NCBI GenBank assembly: GCA_903896015.1
Contig: CAITWF010000092.1
Location: forward strand, 1 to 38,073
Origin: an uncultured Opitutia bacterium
GTDB lineage: Bacteria; Verrucomicrobiota; Verrucomicrobiia; Opitutales; Opitutaceae
Direction: 5' to 3'
Length of the DNA stretch: 38,073 bases
How positions within the stretch are numbered: the stretch's first letter is position 1; each line of letters begins with the position of its first letter. The notes below the pieces were generated by a model. That model was not told the origin of the DNA. It made no database searches and saw only the letters and a list, made by a program, of their open reading frames with translations. A program made the position numbers and the translations under genes. This document shows positions 8,513 through 16,100 of this stretch, in pieces.

Positions 8513-9937
8513 ATGTCCAAGCGCATCGTCATCGACCCGGTCACGCGCATCGAAGGTCACGCGAAGATCAGCGTCTTCGTCGACGACGCCGGCAACGTCT
8601 CCGGCGCCGAGTTTCACGTCGTGGAATTCCGCGGCTTCGAAAAATTTTGCGAGGGCCGCCCCTACTCGGAGATGCCCGGCATCACGCCACGCATTTGCGG
8701 CATCTGCCCCGTCAGCCACCTGCTCGCCTCCGCGAAAGCCGGCGATGCGATCATGGCGGTGAGCATCCCTCCCGCGGCCGACAAGCTGCGCCGGCTGATG
8801 AACCTCGGCCAGATCGTGCAGAGCCACGCGCTGAGTTTCTTTCATCTGAGCGCACCGGATTTTCTGCTCGGGTGGGACTCGCCGCCGGCCGCGCGCAATG
8901 TTTTCGGCCTGATCAAATCGAACGCCGATCTCGCACGGGCAGGCATCCGGCTGCGGCAGTTCGGCCAGGAGATCATTGAGGTGCTCGGCGGAAAGAAAAT
9001 TCATCCGGCGTGGGCCGTGCCCGGCGGCGTGCGCAGCGCGCTCACTCCGGAGGGCCGCGCGAAAATCCGCGCGTGGCTGCCCGAGGCCTACGCGACCACG
9101 CGCGTCGCGCTCGATCTTTTTAAAAAGGTGCTGACCACGCACGAGCGCGAGACCCAGCTCTACGGAAATTTCCCGACGCTCTTCATGGGCCTGATCGCCG
9201 CCGATGGCGGCTGGGAACACCACGGCGGCAAACTCCGTTTTACCGACAGTAGCGGCAGCATCATCGCCGACCACATCGATCCGAAGGACTATCGCTCGGT
9301 GATTGGCGAGGCGGTGCAGGAAAACTCCTACCTCAAGTCGCCCTATTACAAACCGCTCGGCAATCCCGAAGGCATCTACCGCGTCGGTCCGCTCGCGCGG
9401 CTCAACATCTGCTCGCACATGGGCGTGCCGCAGGCGGACGCGGAATTGAAACTTTTCAAGACCCTCGGCCACGGTGCCGTCACGTCCTCGTTTCTCTTCC
9501 ACTACGCACGGTTGATCGAGATTCTGGCGGCGATCGAATTCATTGAGCGTGCGTGCGACGACCCGGAGCTTTCGAGCGACGAGCTGCGCGCCAATGCCGG
9601 CATCAACAGCCTCCACGGCGTCGGCGCGAGCGAGGCGCCGCGCGGCACGCTTTTCCACGACTACACCGTCGATCGCGACGGGATGTTGAAAAAGGTGAAC
9701 CTCATCGTCGCCACCGGGCAGAACAACCTCGCGATGAACCAGACCGTCGCGCAAATCGCGCGGCATTTCGTGAAGGGCGACGCGATCACCGAGCCGATGC
9801 TCAACCGCATCGAACACGGCATCCGTTGCTACGATCCGTGCCTGAGTTGCTCAACGCACGCCGCGGGACGCATGGCGCTCCACGTAAAGCTAATCGGGCC
9901 CGGGGGAGAAATCCTCAACGAAGTATTCCGCGACTGA
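8513..9937 (+). CDS. hoxH: Bidirectional [NiFe]-hydrogenase large subunit HoxH
   Basis: 474 residues holding the NiFe(CN)2CO active site. The N-terminal motif [13 protein letters not shown] and the L1 motif [10 protein letters not shown] give C62 and C65. The C-terminal L-motif DPCLSCSTH gives C443 and C446, so all four nickel ligands are present. After H449 there are 25 further residues (starting AAGRMALHV). This is the extension normally cut off by a dedicated endopeptidase once nickel is inserted, and the gene right behind encodes such a protease. The start at 8513 is chosen because it begins directly with the conserved [15 protein letters not shown]. This is group 3d (NAD-linked) by operon content and motifs. 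Confidence 0.94.
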   Translation: MSKRIVIDPVTRIEGHAKISVFVDDAGNVSGAEFHVVEFRGFEKFCEGRPYSEMPGITPRICGICPVSHLLASAKAGDAIMAVSIPPAADKLRRLMNLGQIVQSHALSFFHLSAPDFLLGWDSPPAARNVFGLIKSNADLARAGIRLRQFGQEIIEVLGGKKIHPAWAVPGGVRSALTPEGRAKIRAWLPEAYATTRVALDLFKKVLTTHERETQLYGNFPTLFMGLIAADGGWEHHGGKLRFTDSSGSIIADHIDPKDYRSVIGEAVQENSYLKSPYYKPLGNPEGIYRVGPLARLNICSHMGVPQADAELKLFKTLGHGAVTSSFLFHYARLIEILAAIEFIERACDDPELSSDELRANAGINSLHGVGASEAPRGTLFHDYTVDRDGMLKKVNLIVATGQNNLAMNQTVAQIARHFVKGDAITEPMLNRIEHGIRCYDPCLSCSTHAAGRMALHVKLIGPGGEILNEVFRD

Positions 9938-9947
9938 GGTCTGCGTC

Positions 9948-10415
9948 ATGAACCCGGCCAACGAGGTTTGCATCGACACCGAGTTGCTCGTCATCGGCTA
10001 CGGCAACACGCTGCGGCAGGACGACAGCGTGGGCCCGCGCGTGGCGGAGCGGATCGAGGCGCTGCACCTGCCCGGGGTGCGCACGCTGATTTGCGATCAG
10101 CTTTCGCCCGAGCACGCGGAGGCGATCGCGCACGCGCACGTGGTGGTCTTTGTCGACGCGATGCGCGGCGCACCGCGGCATGTGCGGCTGCAGCCGGTAA
10201 AACCCGGTCACTCGACGCAGCTCATGGCGCACGCCGCCGAGCCGCCGACGATGCTCGCGCTCGCGCGCGACGTCTACGGCCGCGTGCCCCAGGCGTGGCT
10301 CGCCGCGATTCCCGCGGTGCGGCTGGGGTTCGGCTCCGGCGTCTCTGTCGTCGCGCAGCGCGGCATCGATGACGCCACGCGCACGATCAACCGCTTCGCC
10401 GCACTCGTGCGGTAA
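9948..10415 (+). CDS. hoxW: Hydrogenase maturation endopeptidase (HoxW/HyaD family)
   Basis: 155 residues of the HycI/HyaD/HoxW protease family, which removes the C-terminal extension of the large subunit after nickel insertion. The family motif GYGNTLRQDD (residues 17-26) is present with the metal-sensing acidic residue. LSPEHAEAI and VFVDAMRG follow where the second and third conserved blocks are expected. It starts 10 bases behind hoxH and is the last gene of the operon. No hypABCDEF genes lie in this window, so the other maturation factors must be encoded elsewhere. Confidence 0.85.
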   Translation: MNPANEVCIDTELLVIGYGNTLRQDDSVGPRVAERIEALHLPGVRTLICDQLSPEHAEAIAHAHVVVFVDAMRGAPRHVRLQPVKPGHSTQLMAHAAEPPTMLALARDVYGRVPQAWLAAIPAVRLGFGSGVSVVAQRGIDDATRTINRFAALVR

Positions 10416-10460
10416 TTCTGCGCTTCGCTCGCGGCGGAGAATCGCTTTAAGTGGCGCGCG

Positions 10461-11117
10461 ATGATCGCCACCCAGTTCCACCTGCCTGCTTGGTTCGATC
10501 TCGGCGCGACGTTTGCGTTCGGGCTCACGGGCGCGCTCGCGGCGATCAAGCGCGGTTATGATATCGTGGGCGTGTTTTTTCTCGCGCTGGCCTCGGGCAT
10601 CGGTGGCGGGCTGATCCGCGACGGCGTGTTCATTCCGGGCGGTCAAGCGACACCGCTGCTGACGGATCCGCGCTACATTGAGTTGATCGTGGCGGCGACG
10701 GTGGCGGGCGCGTTGTTTGGCGCCCGTGCGAAAAAATTTCACCGACTGATCGCGGTGGTCGATGCGCTGGGGCTTGGAGCGTATGCGGCGTTTGGCACGG
10801 AGAAGGCACTGACGGCGGGGCTCGCGTTACCGGCGGCGGTTCTGGTGGGCGTGATCAATGCGGCGGGCGGCGGCCTGCTGCGCGACATCCTCACGCGCGA
10901 GGAGCCGCTGGTGTTCAAGCCGGGGCAGTTCTACGTGCTGACGGCGGTGGCCGGCGCGGTCGTGTTTGTCTTTTGCGCGGTGACGCTCGGCCAATCCGGC
11001 ACCGTTGCGGCGATCGCGGCGGTGGCAGTGACGTTTGTTTTTCGCGCGCTGACGATCACGTTCAACTGGCGGACGGCGCCGATCCAATCGCCCGGCGAAG
11101 AGGACGTGACGCCGTAG
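10461..11117 (+). CDS. TRIC/YadS-family (UPF0126) membrane protein
   Basis: 218 residues, strongly hydrophobic, with about seven predicted membrane helices built from two homologous halves. Each half carries the family's glycine-rich signature: GIGGGLIRD near residue 45-55 and AAGGGLLRDIL in the second half. Bacterial members are related to trimeric intracellular cation channels and have also been linked to small-metabolite transport; the substrate here is unknown. The start ATG at 10461 follows hoxW by 45 bases on the same strand and might be co-transcribed, but a functional tie to hydrogenase is not evident. It converges with the PilP-like gene, with 7 bases between the stop codons. Confidence 0.8.
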   Translation: MIATQFHLPAWFDLGATFAFGLTGALAAIKRGYDIVGVFFLALASGIGGGLIRDGVFIPGGQATPLLTDPRYIELIVAATVAGALFGARAKKFHRLIAVVDALGLGAYAAFGTEKALTAGLALPAAVLVGVINAAGGGLLRDILTREEPLVFKPGQFYVLTAVAGAVVFVFCAVTLGQSGTVAAIAAVAVTFVFRALTITFNWRTAPIQSPGEEDVTP

Positions 11118-11124
11118 CGGGCGC

Positions 11125-11865
11125 TCAGAATTTCAGCGCCATCTCGGCCTCTCCGAGCGTGAGCGTGACGCTGTTGCGGGTGATGACGCGGACACGCAGG
11201 TGCACGGGATCGGGCGTGAGGTTGACGTTGATCACATCGCCTTCCTTGTAAGTGCCTTCCTTGCCCAGCGCGGAGGTGATCACGAGTTGGATGGTTTTGC
11301 CGAGTTGGACAGTGCCCTTCACCCGAAGCGTGGCGACGGCCTGCTGCAAGAGGGCGAGGTCGTTATTGACCACAATCGGGGCGGGCGGGGCGCCGTCGGG
11401 CACCGGTGGGGGCGCGACGGGCGCAACGGGGGCAGCGCCCGGGGGTCGAAATGGATTTGATCGCGGATCGGGCGGGACAGGCGGGGCGTTGCGCGCTTCG
11501 AAGAGTGCGGCCATTTTTTCGCGGACTTGCTGGAAGCGCGGCGAGAGTGGTACGGGCGGCGGCGGCGTCTTGCTGACCGGCGGCGGGCCCTTGGCTTTCA
11601 CGGCGGTGAGGATGCCGGGTCTGGGCGACTCGGCAGCGGGAGCGGCAGATGGGGCGGGCGCGGGATCTGCTACGGGCGTCGATTCATTTTTCGGCGGGGT
11701 CGTTTCCGGCGGTGCGGCGGCAGGCGGCGGCGTCTTGGTGTCGGCCGGCGGGGTGAGTGCAGACGGGAGATTTTTTATGGCGGCGGACGGCGCGGCGGGC
11801 GCGCCGCGTAGCAGCGCCGGCAAAGCGACGACAAGCAGAAGAGAGAGAGGAAGACGCGCGCTCAT
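11125..11865 (-). CDS. PilP-like type IV pilus inner-membrane/periplasmic protein
   Basis: 246 residues. An N-terminal signal sequence (SARLPLSLLLVVALPALL) is followed by about 140 residues of proline/alanine-rich linker. A small C-terminal beta-rich domain of about 80 residues (LRVKGTVQLGKTIQLVITS ... GEAEMALKF) follows. This arrangement resembles PilP, which joins the PilMNO platform to the secretin. It lacks the lipobox cysteine of classical PilP. The start overlaps the PilO-like stop by 4 bases (ATGA). The call rests mainly on position behind PilO and on architecture, not on strong sequence identity. Confidence 0.6.
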   Translation of the reverse strand: MSARLPLSLLLVVALPALLRGAPAAPSAAIKNLPSALTPPADTKTPPPAAAPPETTPPKNESTPVADPAPAPSAAPAAESPRPGILTAVKAKGPPPVSKTPPPPVPLSPRFQQVREKMAALFEARNAPPVPPDPRSNPFRPPGAAPVAPVAPPPVPDGAPPAPIVVNNDLALLQQAVATLRVKGTVQLGKTIQLVITSALGKEGTYKEGDVINVNLTPDPVHLRVRVITRNSVTLTLGEAEMALKF

Positions 11866-12416
11866 TTTTTGCCGAGGAGTTCGAGCGAGAGTTCAAGGGT
11901 GACGCCGGTACCGTCTTTGTCGCGGCGGGTGAAGCTGAAGGCGGTGATGTTGGCGAGGCGCGGGCCGGTCTCGATCGCGATGAGGTAGGCCATGATTTGC
12001 TCGTAGGAGCCGCTCAGGCGGAGCGTATAGGGCACGCGTTTGTAGAGCGCGGCGCCTTCGGTCGGCGGCGACGACTGCGGGTGGAGTTCGAGCAGGCGGG
12101 CCTTCGTTTGCTCCTCAAACTTGTAGAAATACCAATTGTTGTCGGCCAGGTTGGCTTCGATGACGAGGTTGTCTTCGATGCGGCGGGTGGTGTCGCGGAC
12201 GGCGGCAAGCTCGGTGCGCTGGGTGGAGGCGCCGACGAGGAGGTCGAGCATGCCCTCGCCTTCCTTCGCGCGGTCGATGCGGGCAGCTTCCTGCGTGTCG
12301 ATGTCGTTCCACAGAAAATAGGCGCCGCCACCGCTGGCGAGCACCAGGACGATGCAGATCGTGGCAAAGGGCCGGCGGCGCATCAGCTCGAGGAGCGCGG
12401 CAAATTGCAGGCTCAT
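11862..12416 (-). CDS. PilO-like type IV pilus assembly protein
   Basis: 184 residues. A short cytoplasmic N-terminus is followed by one membrane helix (ATICIVLVLASGGGAYFLW, about residues 18-36), a coiled-coil region and a ferredoxin-like periplasmic domain. The phrase YTLRLSGSYEQIMAYLIAIETG is typical of PilO/GspM-type proteins. PilO pairs with PilN in the inner-membrane alignment complex. It overlaps both neighbours by 4 bases, so the block is one tightly coupled operon. Confidence 0.72.
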   Translation of the reverse strand: MSLQFAALLELMRRRPFATICIVLVLASGGGAYFLWNDIDTQEAARIDRAKEGEGMLDLLVGASTQRTELAAVRDTTRRIEDNLVIEANLADNNWYFYKFEEQTKARLLELHPQSSPPTEGAALYKRVPYTLRLSGSYEQIMAYLIAIETGPRLANITAFSFTRRDKDGTGVTLELSLELLGKK

Positions 12417-13024
12417 GGGCGGCCGCCTTTCACGTCCTTGAGGAAAAACGCGATCTCGAAGTTGATCACGTCTTCGTTGGTGCCGCGATCGAAGCCGGTG
12501 AGGCGGACTTCGCGGAAACGCCGGCTGACAGTTTCTTCCTTGCCGAGGCCTTTCACGTAGGCGCTAAGGAGCTGGGAGGCCCGCTCGGATTTCTCGCGGA
12601 TGTTGCCGTGGACGATCACGGTGGCTTCGTTCCACTCGATGGCGTCGAGCACGAGCTGCGGGGGGCGCGAGCGGCCGAGATTGGCAATGAAGCCGGAGAC
12701 CGACATAATCGGCCGGACGAGCTTGTAGGCTTCGTCGATCTTGGCGGACTCGAGGGCATACTCGCGCTGCATGCGCTGGACATCGCGGACTTCGGCGCGG
12801 TTATCGCCGATGCGCTGCTCCCAGTCATGGATCTGATGGCGCGTGCTGAGATCGAGGTAGCCGAGCAGGCCGGCGAAAAGCAGCCCGGCGAGGGCGAGGG
12901 CGCCGCTGAGGGCGTTGATGAGAAAGCGCGTGCCGACGAGATTGTCCTCGGGCAATTCGCTCTCGAGGCGGCAGTCGATGTGCCAGTGGGCCATGGCCCC
13001 AGTCGCGTTATGCTTTTGGCTCAT
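12413..13024 (-). CDS. PilN-like type IV pilus assembly protein
   Basis: 203 residues from the ATG at 13024, which overlaps the PilM-like stop by 17 bases. An ATG at 12994 (MAHWHID...) would avoid the overlap and is nearly as likely; neither has a strong ribosome binding site. The protein has one membrane helix (INALSGALALAGLLFAGLLG), a coiled coil and a small alpha/beta domain ending FEIAFFLKDVKGGRP. This is the PilN pattern: partner of PilO, with an N-terminus that normally binds PilM. The operon order M-N-O-P supports the call. Confidence 0.68.
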   Translation of the reverse strand: MSQKHNATGAMAHWHIDCRLESELPEDNLVGTRFLINALSGALALAGLLFAGLLGYLDLSTRHQIHDWEQRIGDNRAEVRDVQRMQREYALESAKIDEAYKLVRPIMSVSGFIANLGRSRPPQLVLDAIEWNEATVIVHGNIREKSERASQLLSAYVKGLGKEETVSRRFREVRLTGFDRGTNEDVINFEIAFFLKDVKGGRP

Positions 13025-14063
13025 TGACGGGCGGCGGAGCGAGTTGACCGACGAGGCTGAGGGCCTGGAACCACGAGCGGTCGGGCACGGGGGTGCCGGG
13101 AGCGAGTTGGAGGCCGACGGTGGGCAGCCACGTCTCAAGGTTGGGCGAGAGAAACTCGAGGTCGACGGCGGCGCAGAGCGCCTCCTCGAGCCAGGAGAGT
13201 TTGGCTGGCAGGTGCGCGCAGAACAGTGCGCCGATCGGCTGGCCGGTATGCATCTCGAAGTAGTCGACGGCGGGCTTGAGGTGACGCGTGAGCGCGCGGA
13301 CGAGGCGGCGGCCTTGCCCGCGGAGCTCCTCGGTCGGCGCTTCGAGCGCGCGGCGCGCGGTGGCTACATCCGGGGCGCTGAGCTCCTTCATCGCGGTCTC
13401 CTCGATTGAGAGGAGGCCGTGCGGGAGGGCGGCGGGCACGTGAACGCCGTCTTTGCCGAGGAGATAGATGCGGGTCTGAGTCTGGCCAAGTTCGCAGGCC
13501 ACGACGCCGTGCGGGTAGGCGATCTGCCGCGTGTGCCTCGTGAGCGCGCCGAGGAGCGCGAGTGTGCCGACTTCAAGGCGCTGGGGGCGGAGGCGTTGCC
13601 GGCGGAGGCGGTTTTGCAGCTCCCGCACGCCACTGAAAGGCAAACCGAGCAGCAGGCCCGGCCGCGGCGGCGTCTCCGCGGTGAACTCCTCGCCTTCGAT
13701 CGGGTGCAGGGCGCGGATAAACCAGTCCTTCGTCGAGGGCAGGCGCGCCTGTTCGGCGAGCAACGCGTGCAAATACCCCGGTTCGGCGAAACGGCGGGTG
13801 TTAATGGTCTCACGCAGCAACACGCGTTCCGCCGGGTGGAAGCCGCAGAACGCCGGCACAAATCCACGGCCGCGATCCGGCAGTTGCGCCTCGAGCCAGT
13901 TCCCGATGGCACGATCGTCGCCCGGCGCGAGTTCGGCAAACGCATCGAGTGTGAGCGGGCGCTCGTCGAGCCGGCCGAGCCGCGCAATCTGCACTCCGTG
14001 CTCCGTCTGGTTGAAGAGCACGCCACTGCGGCGGTTGCGAGCGAGGAAGGAAAAGGCGGCCAT
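13008..14063 (-). CDS. PilM-like actin-fold type IV pilus protein (divergent)
   Basis: 351 residues, no membrane helix. The N-terminus (RNRRSGVLFNQTEHGVQIARL) is compatible with the first strand pair of an actin-like ATPase, and VVACELGQTQTRIYLL with the second phosphate-binding strand. The canonical PilM glycine/aspartate motifs are weakened, so nucleotide binding is doubtful. The call leans on its place directly ahead of PilN/O/P-like genes. A TTGACA box at 14113-14118 lies about 50 bases upstream. Confidence 0.6.
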   Translation of the reverse strand: MAAFSFLARNRRSGVLFNQTEHGVQIARLGRLDERPLTLDAFAELAPGDDRAIGNWLEAQLPDRGRGFVPAFCGFHPAERVLLRETINTRRFAEPGYLHALLAEQARLPSTKDWFIRALHPIEGEEFTAETPPRPGLLLGLPFSGVRELQNRLRRQRLRPQRLEVGTLALLGALTRHTRQIAYPHGVVACELGQTQTRIYLLGKDGVHVPAALPHGLLSIEETAMKELSAPDVATARRALEAPTEELRGQGRRLVRALTRHLKPAVDYFEMHTGQPIGALFCAHLPAKLSWLEEALCAAVDLEFLSPNLETWLPTVGLQLAPGTPVPDRSWFQALSLVGQLAPPPVNEPKA

Positions 14064-14086
14064 GGCGCGGGGCGATCGGACAACTC

Positions 14087-14118
14087 ATACTAGGGCGAAG
14101 TCGCGGCAGCCGTGTCAA
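14087..14118 (-). promoter_or_regulatory. Possible promoter of the PilMNOP-like operon
   Basis: TTGACA (minus strand, 14118-14113) and TAGTAT (14092-14087) lie upstream of the PilM-like start. The 20-base spacer is longer than ideal, so this is only a candidate. The surrounding 114-base gap shows nothing else. Confidence 0.3.
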
Positions 14119-14177
14119 TCCGCCCGAAGCGCCGGCCCCCTCCGCCCCCGGCGTAATAACGCGCAGGCGCGGGCGCG

Positions 14178-15176
14178 CTAGAGCGACTTGTTGCGCACGA
14201 CCACCCGCGGCGAAACGATTGAGTAGGAGGACTGCGTGCCGTTGGCGGCGGTGCCGACCTTGGTCGTGAAGGCAAACTCCACCGACTTCACACTGGCGGC
14301 AGTCGTGGCCGTGAGATTCGACTTGTTGTAATACGCGAAGCCGTTGACGGGGAAGTGCACTTGCGGCAACGCCGGATCGTAAGCGGAGTCGATGTTCGTG
14401 AGCAGCGTGGTGCTGATGCCGGTGCTGGCGTCGGTGCACGTGAGCGTGCCGGCGGCACTGCTGTAAACATAGCTAATCGCTTTCGTCGAATAAAGCGTGA
14501 GGCCCGACCCCGTGCGCGCGGCGTTGGCGCTCATCACGAAGGTCGTGCCGTTGGTGACGGAGGCGATCGTGGTGCCATCCGCGAGCACGGTGACGATTGT
14601 GGAGGTGGTGAGCGTGCCGGCGCTGGTGTTGGCGGTGGCATTCGCCGAGAGGACGAACGTCGTGCCGTTCGTGATCGAGGCGACGGTCGCGTTACTCGGC
14701 ACGCCGGTGCCGGTGACGGTGGAGTTGACCTCCATGCCGGTCGTGCTCGCGCACGTCACATTCTTGCTGCCGAGCGTGGTCGTGCAGTTGGTGAGCGTGA
14801 GCGGACCCGGGGCGCTCCATACGGCCGAAAGCGCGGTAAGGTTGATCGTGCTCGCACACGTCACGTTCTTGCTGCCGCTGGTTGTCGTGCAATTCGAGAT
14901 CGCGACCGGCACGGTCAGGACGAGGTTCGTGGTGGTCATGCTCGTGATGCCGGTGGCGGCCCCGACGTCCTGCTCAAACTGAAACAACGCACGGCGCACC
15001 TTCACATCCTGCGGCTGCCGATTGCCGAGCCGTGTGAGGTTGCGCCCGAGAAAAATATATGCCGTGATCACACCGAGCCCGAGGAACAGCACGGGCGTGA
15101 GCACCATCAGGAGCTCGACGAGGGTAAAGCCAGCCGCGTGCGGCTTACGAGCGTTGATAGGTCGCAGAGAGTCCAT
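14178..15176 (-). CDS. Type IV pilin-like (PilW/pseudopilin-type) protein with repeated insert
   Basis: 332 residues. A short basic leader (MDSLRPINARKPHAAG) ends in a prepilin peptidase site, G16/FTLVELLMVL, followed by the hydrophobic pilin helix; E21 is the usual fifth-position glutamate. The C-terminus resembles minor pilins of the PilW type. Between them, residues about 94-220 are Thr/Ser/Asn-rich and carry two pairs of internal repeats, see separate entries. Such repeats are unusual for a minor pilin. The start overlaps the upstream pilin gene by 32 bases. Minor pilins prime pilus assembly or load adhesive tips. Confidence 0.72.
   Translation of the reverse strand: MDSLRPINARKPHAAGFTLVELLMVLTPVLFLGLGVITAYIFLGRNLTRLGNRQPQDVKVRRALFQFEQDVGAATGITSMTTTNLVLTVPVAISNCTTTSGSKNVTCASTINLTALSAVWSAPGPLTLTNCTTTLGSKNVTCASTTGMEVNSTVTGTGVPSNATVASITNGTTFVLSANATANTSAGTLTTSTIVTVLADGTTIASVTNGTTFVMSANAARTGSGLTLYSTKAISYVYSSAAGTLTCTDASTGISTTLLTNIDSAYDPALPQVHFPVNGFAYYNKSNLTATTAASVKSVEFAFTTKVGTAANGTQSSYSIVSPRVVVRNKSL
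14520..14687 (-). repeat. Internal repeat of the pilin-like gene: two T-x-A-S-x-TNGTTFV-x-SANA units
   Basis: Copies at residues 164-180 (14637-14687) and 203-219 (14520-14570), period 117 bases, sharing TNGTTFV and SANA. The unit resembles the short beta-strand repeats seen in large surface proteins of this group. Confidence 0.75.
14742..14897 (-). repeat. Internal repeat of the pilin-like gene: two SNCTTT/TNCTTT units
   Basis: Two copies of a 17-residue unit (core NCTTT-x-GSKNVTCAST) at residues 94-110 and 129-145, that is 14847-14897 and 14742-14792. The period is 105 bases. The DNA copies are clearly similar but not identical, so the duplication is not very recent. Confidence 0.8.
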
Positions 15177-15603
15177 TTTTTCCGACGTAAGTCGTGCCTT
15201 GGCGGGTATACGTGCGCGTAACGCCGCCGGTCCAGTTCTTTGTCGTCCACGTCACAGTGAAAACGATTTTATAGAGCGTGCCATCGGCTTTGACGCTCGA
15301 AACCGCGCGAGTGCAGGTGAAACCGCTGCTGACGTTGGCGAGGCTCGCATTAATCGTGATCGACGATGAAGAAGGATAGCCGCTGACCGTCGTCCAGTCT
15401 GTCGTGTGCACCTTGTCGATCTCGCTGTGGATGATCTGCGCGGCGATCGTCTGCTTGCGCGAAAAATCCAGCATGCGCGTGCCGACGACCACGAGCTGAA
15501 ACGCGCTCACGATCGCGAACAGCAGGACGGTCGCCGCCAGCGCCACCTCGATCAGGGTGAACGCGGCGCTCGATCGCGGATTTTTTTTCGACAGGGACAG
15601 CAT
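15145..15603 (-). CDS. Type IV pilin-like (PilV-type) protein
   Basis: 152 residues from the ATG at 15603. The frame is open upstream to 15717, but this start gives the normal short leader (MLSLSKKNPRSSAA). The processing site is A14/FTLIEVALAATVLLF with glutamate at position five of the mature form; the residue before the cut is alanine instead of glycine, a tolerated variant. A C-terminal beta-rich domain follows. First gene of the pilin pair; its 3' end overlaps the next pilin gene by 32 bases. Probably a minor pilin or pseudopilin. Confidence 0.7.
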   Translation of the reverse strand: MLSLSKKNPRSSAAFTLIEVALAATVLLFAIVSAFQLVVVGTRMLDFSRKQTIAAQIIHSEIDKVHTTDWTTVSGYPSSSSITINASLANVSSGFTCTRAVSSVKADGTLYKIVFTVTWTTKNWTGGVTRTYTRQGTTYVGKNGLSATYQRS

Positions 15604-15627
15604 GACACCGCTTCGACGCGGGCCCGC

Positions 15628-15656
15628 AAAATGCGTTGCCGCAAAATCCCGGTCAA
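15628..15656 (-). promoter_or_regulatory. Possible sigma-70-type promoter of the pilin-like gene pair
   Basis: TTGACC (15656-15651) and CATTTT (15633-15628) on the minus strand with a 17-base spacer. The predicted transcript start lies about 17 bases ahead of the ATG at 15603. The -10 match is weak (3 of 6). Confidence 0.3.
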
Positions 15657-15791
15657 TCGCTTCCTCGCGCCCGCCGCGTCCCATTCGCGGGAATCGCCCG
15701 TCCCACTGTCCGCACACTCGTGCCCGCCGCGCGATCGGCGGAAATTTTTCTCCACCCTGCCCCGCAACCGTTTGCGCAGGTTCGCGCCCGC

Positions 15792-15807
15792 TGGCACGCG
15801 GAGTGCA
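15792..15807 (+). promoter_or_regulatory. Sigma-54 (RpoN) promoter
   Basis: TGGCACG-CGGA-GTGCA. The GG (15793-15794) and GC (15805-15806) are exactly 10 bases apart, and 11 of 12 informative positions fit the consensus TGGCACG-N4-TTGCA. The predicted transcript start is about 15818, 13 bases before the ATG at 15831. A short dyad, CGCAA-N4-TTGCG (15763-15776), lies just upstream. The downstream genes include a sigma-54 activator, which fits autoregulation. Confidence 0.65.
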
Positions 15808-15830
15808 AAAGAGCGTGCACTCAACTCGTC

Positions 15831-16064
15831 ATGAAAAACTCCCTCACCGTCCTCTCTCTCTTGCTCGCCGCCGCCACGCCGATCGCGTTTATCATCGAAC
15901 TTGCCGGCCCTTCCCTGCCGACCATGGTCAATTCCGCGCACCTGTTCGGCGCATTTATGCTCATGTTGCTCTCGAAAATCCTCCTCGCGGACTACGCGCG
16001 AATCGCCGAACCGCACCTCGCCGCGCACGCCTACGCCAAGAATCCGCTGCGCCTCGCCGCGTGA
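15831..16064 (+). CDS. Small membrane protein of unknown function, under a sigma-54 promoter
   Basis: 77 residues. It starts MKNSLTVLSLLLAAATPIAF, a signal-anchor or first membrane helix. A second hydrophobic stretch (VNSAHLFGAFMLMLLSKILLA) follows, then a polar tail. I do not recognise the family. The start follows a good sigma-54 promoter by 13 bases. The sigma-54 activator gene begins 36 bases downstream on the same strand, so the gene may serve as target, signal partner or sensor accessory of the two-component pair. Confidence 0.6.
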   Translation: MKNSLTVLSLLLAAATPIAFIIELAGPSLPTMVNSAHLFGAFMLMLLSKILLADYARIAEPHLAAHAYAKNPLRLAA

Positions 16065-16100
16065 GGACTGCCCGCGACCGCGTTGTAAATCTTCCCGCTC

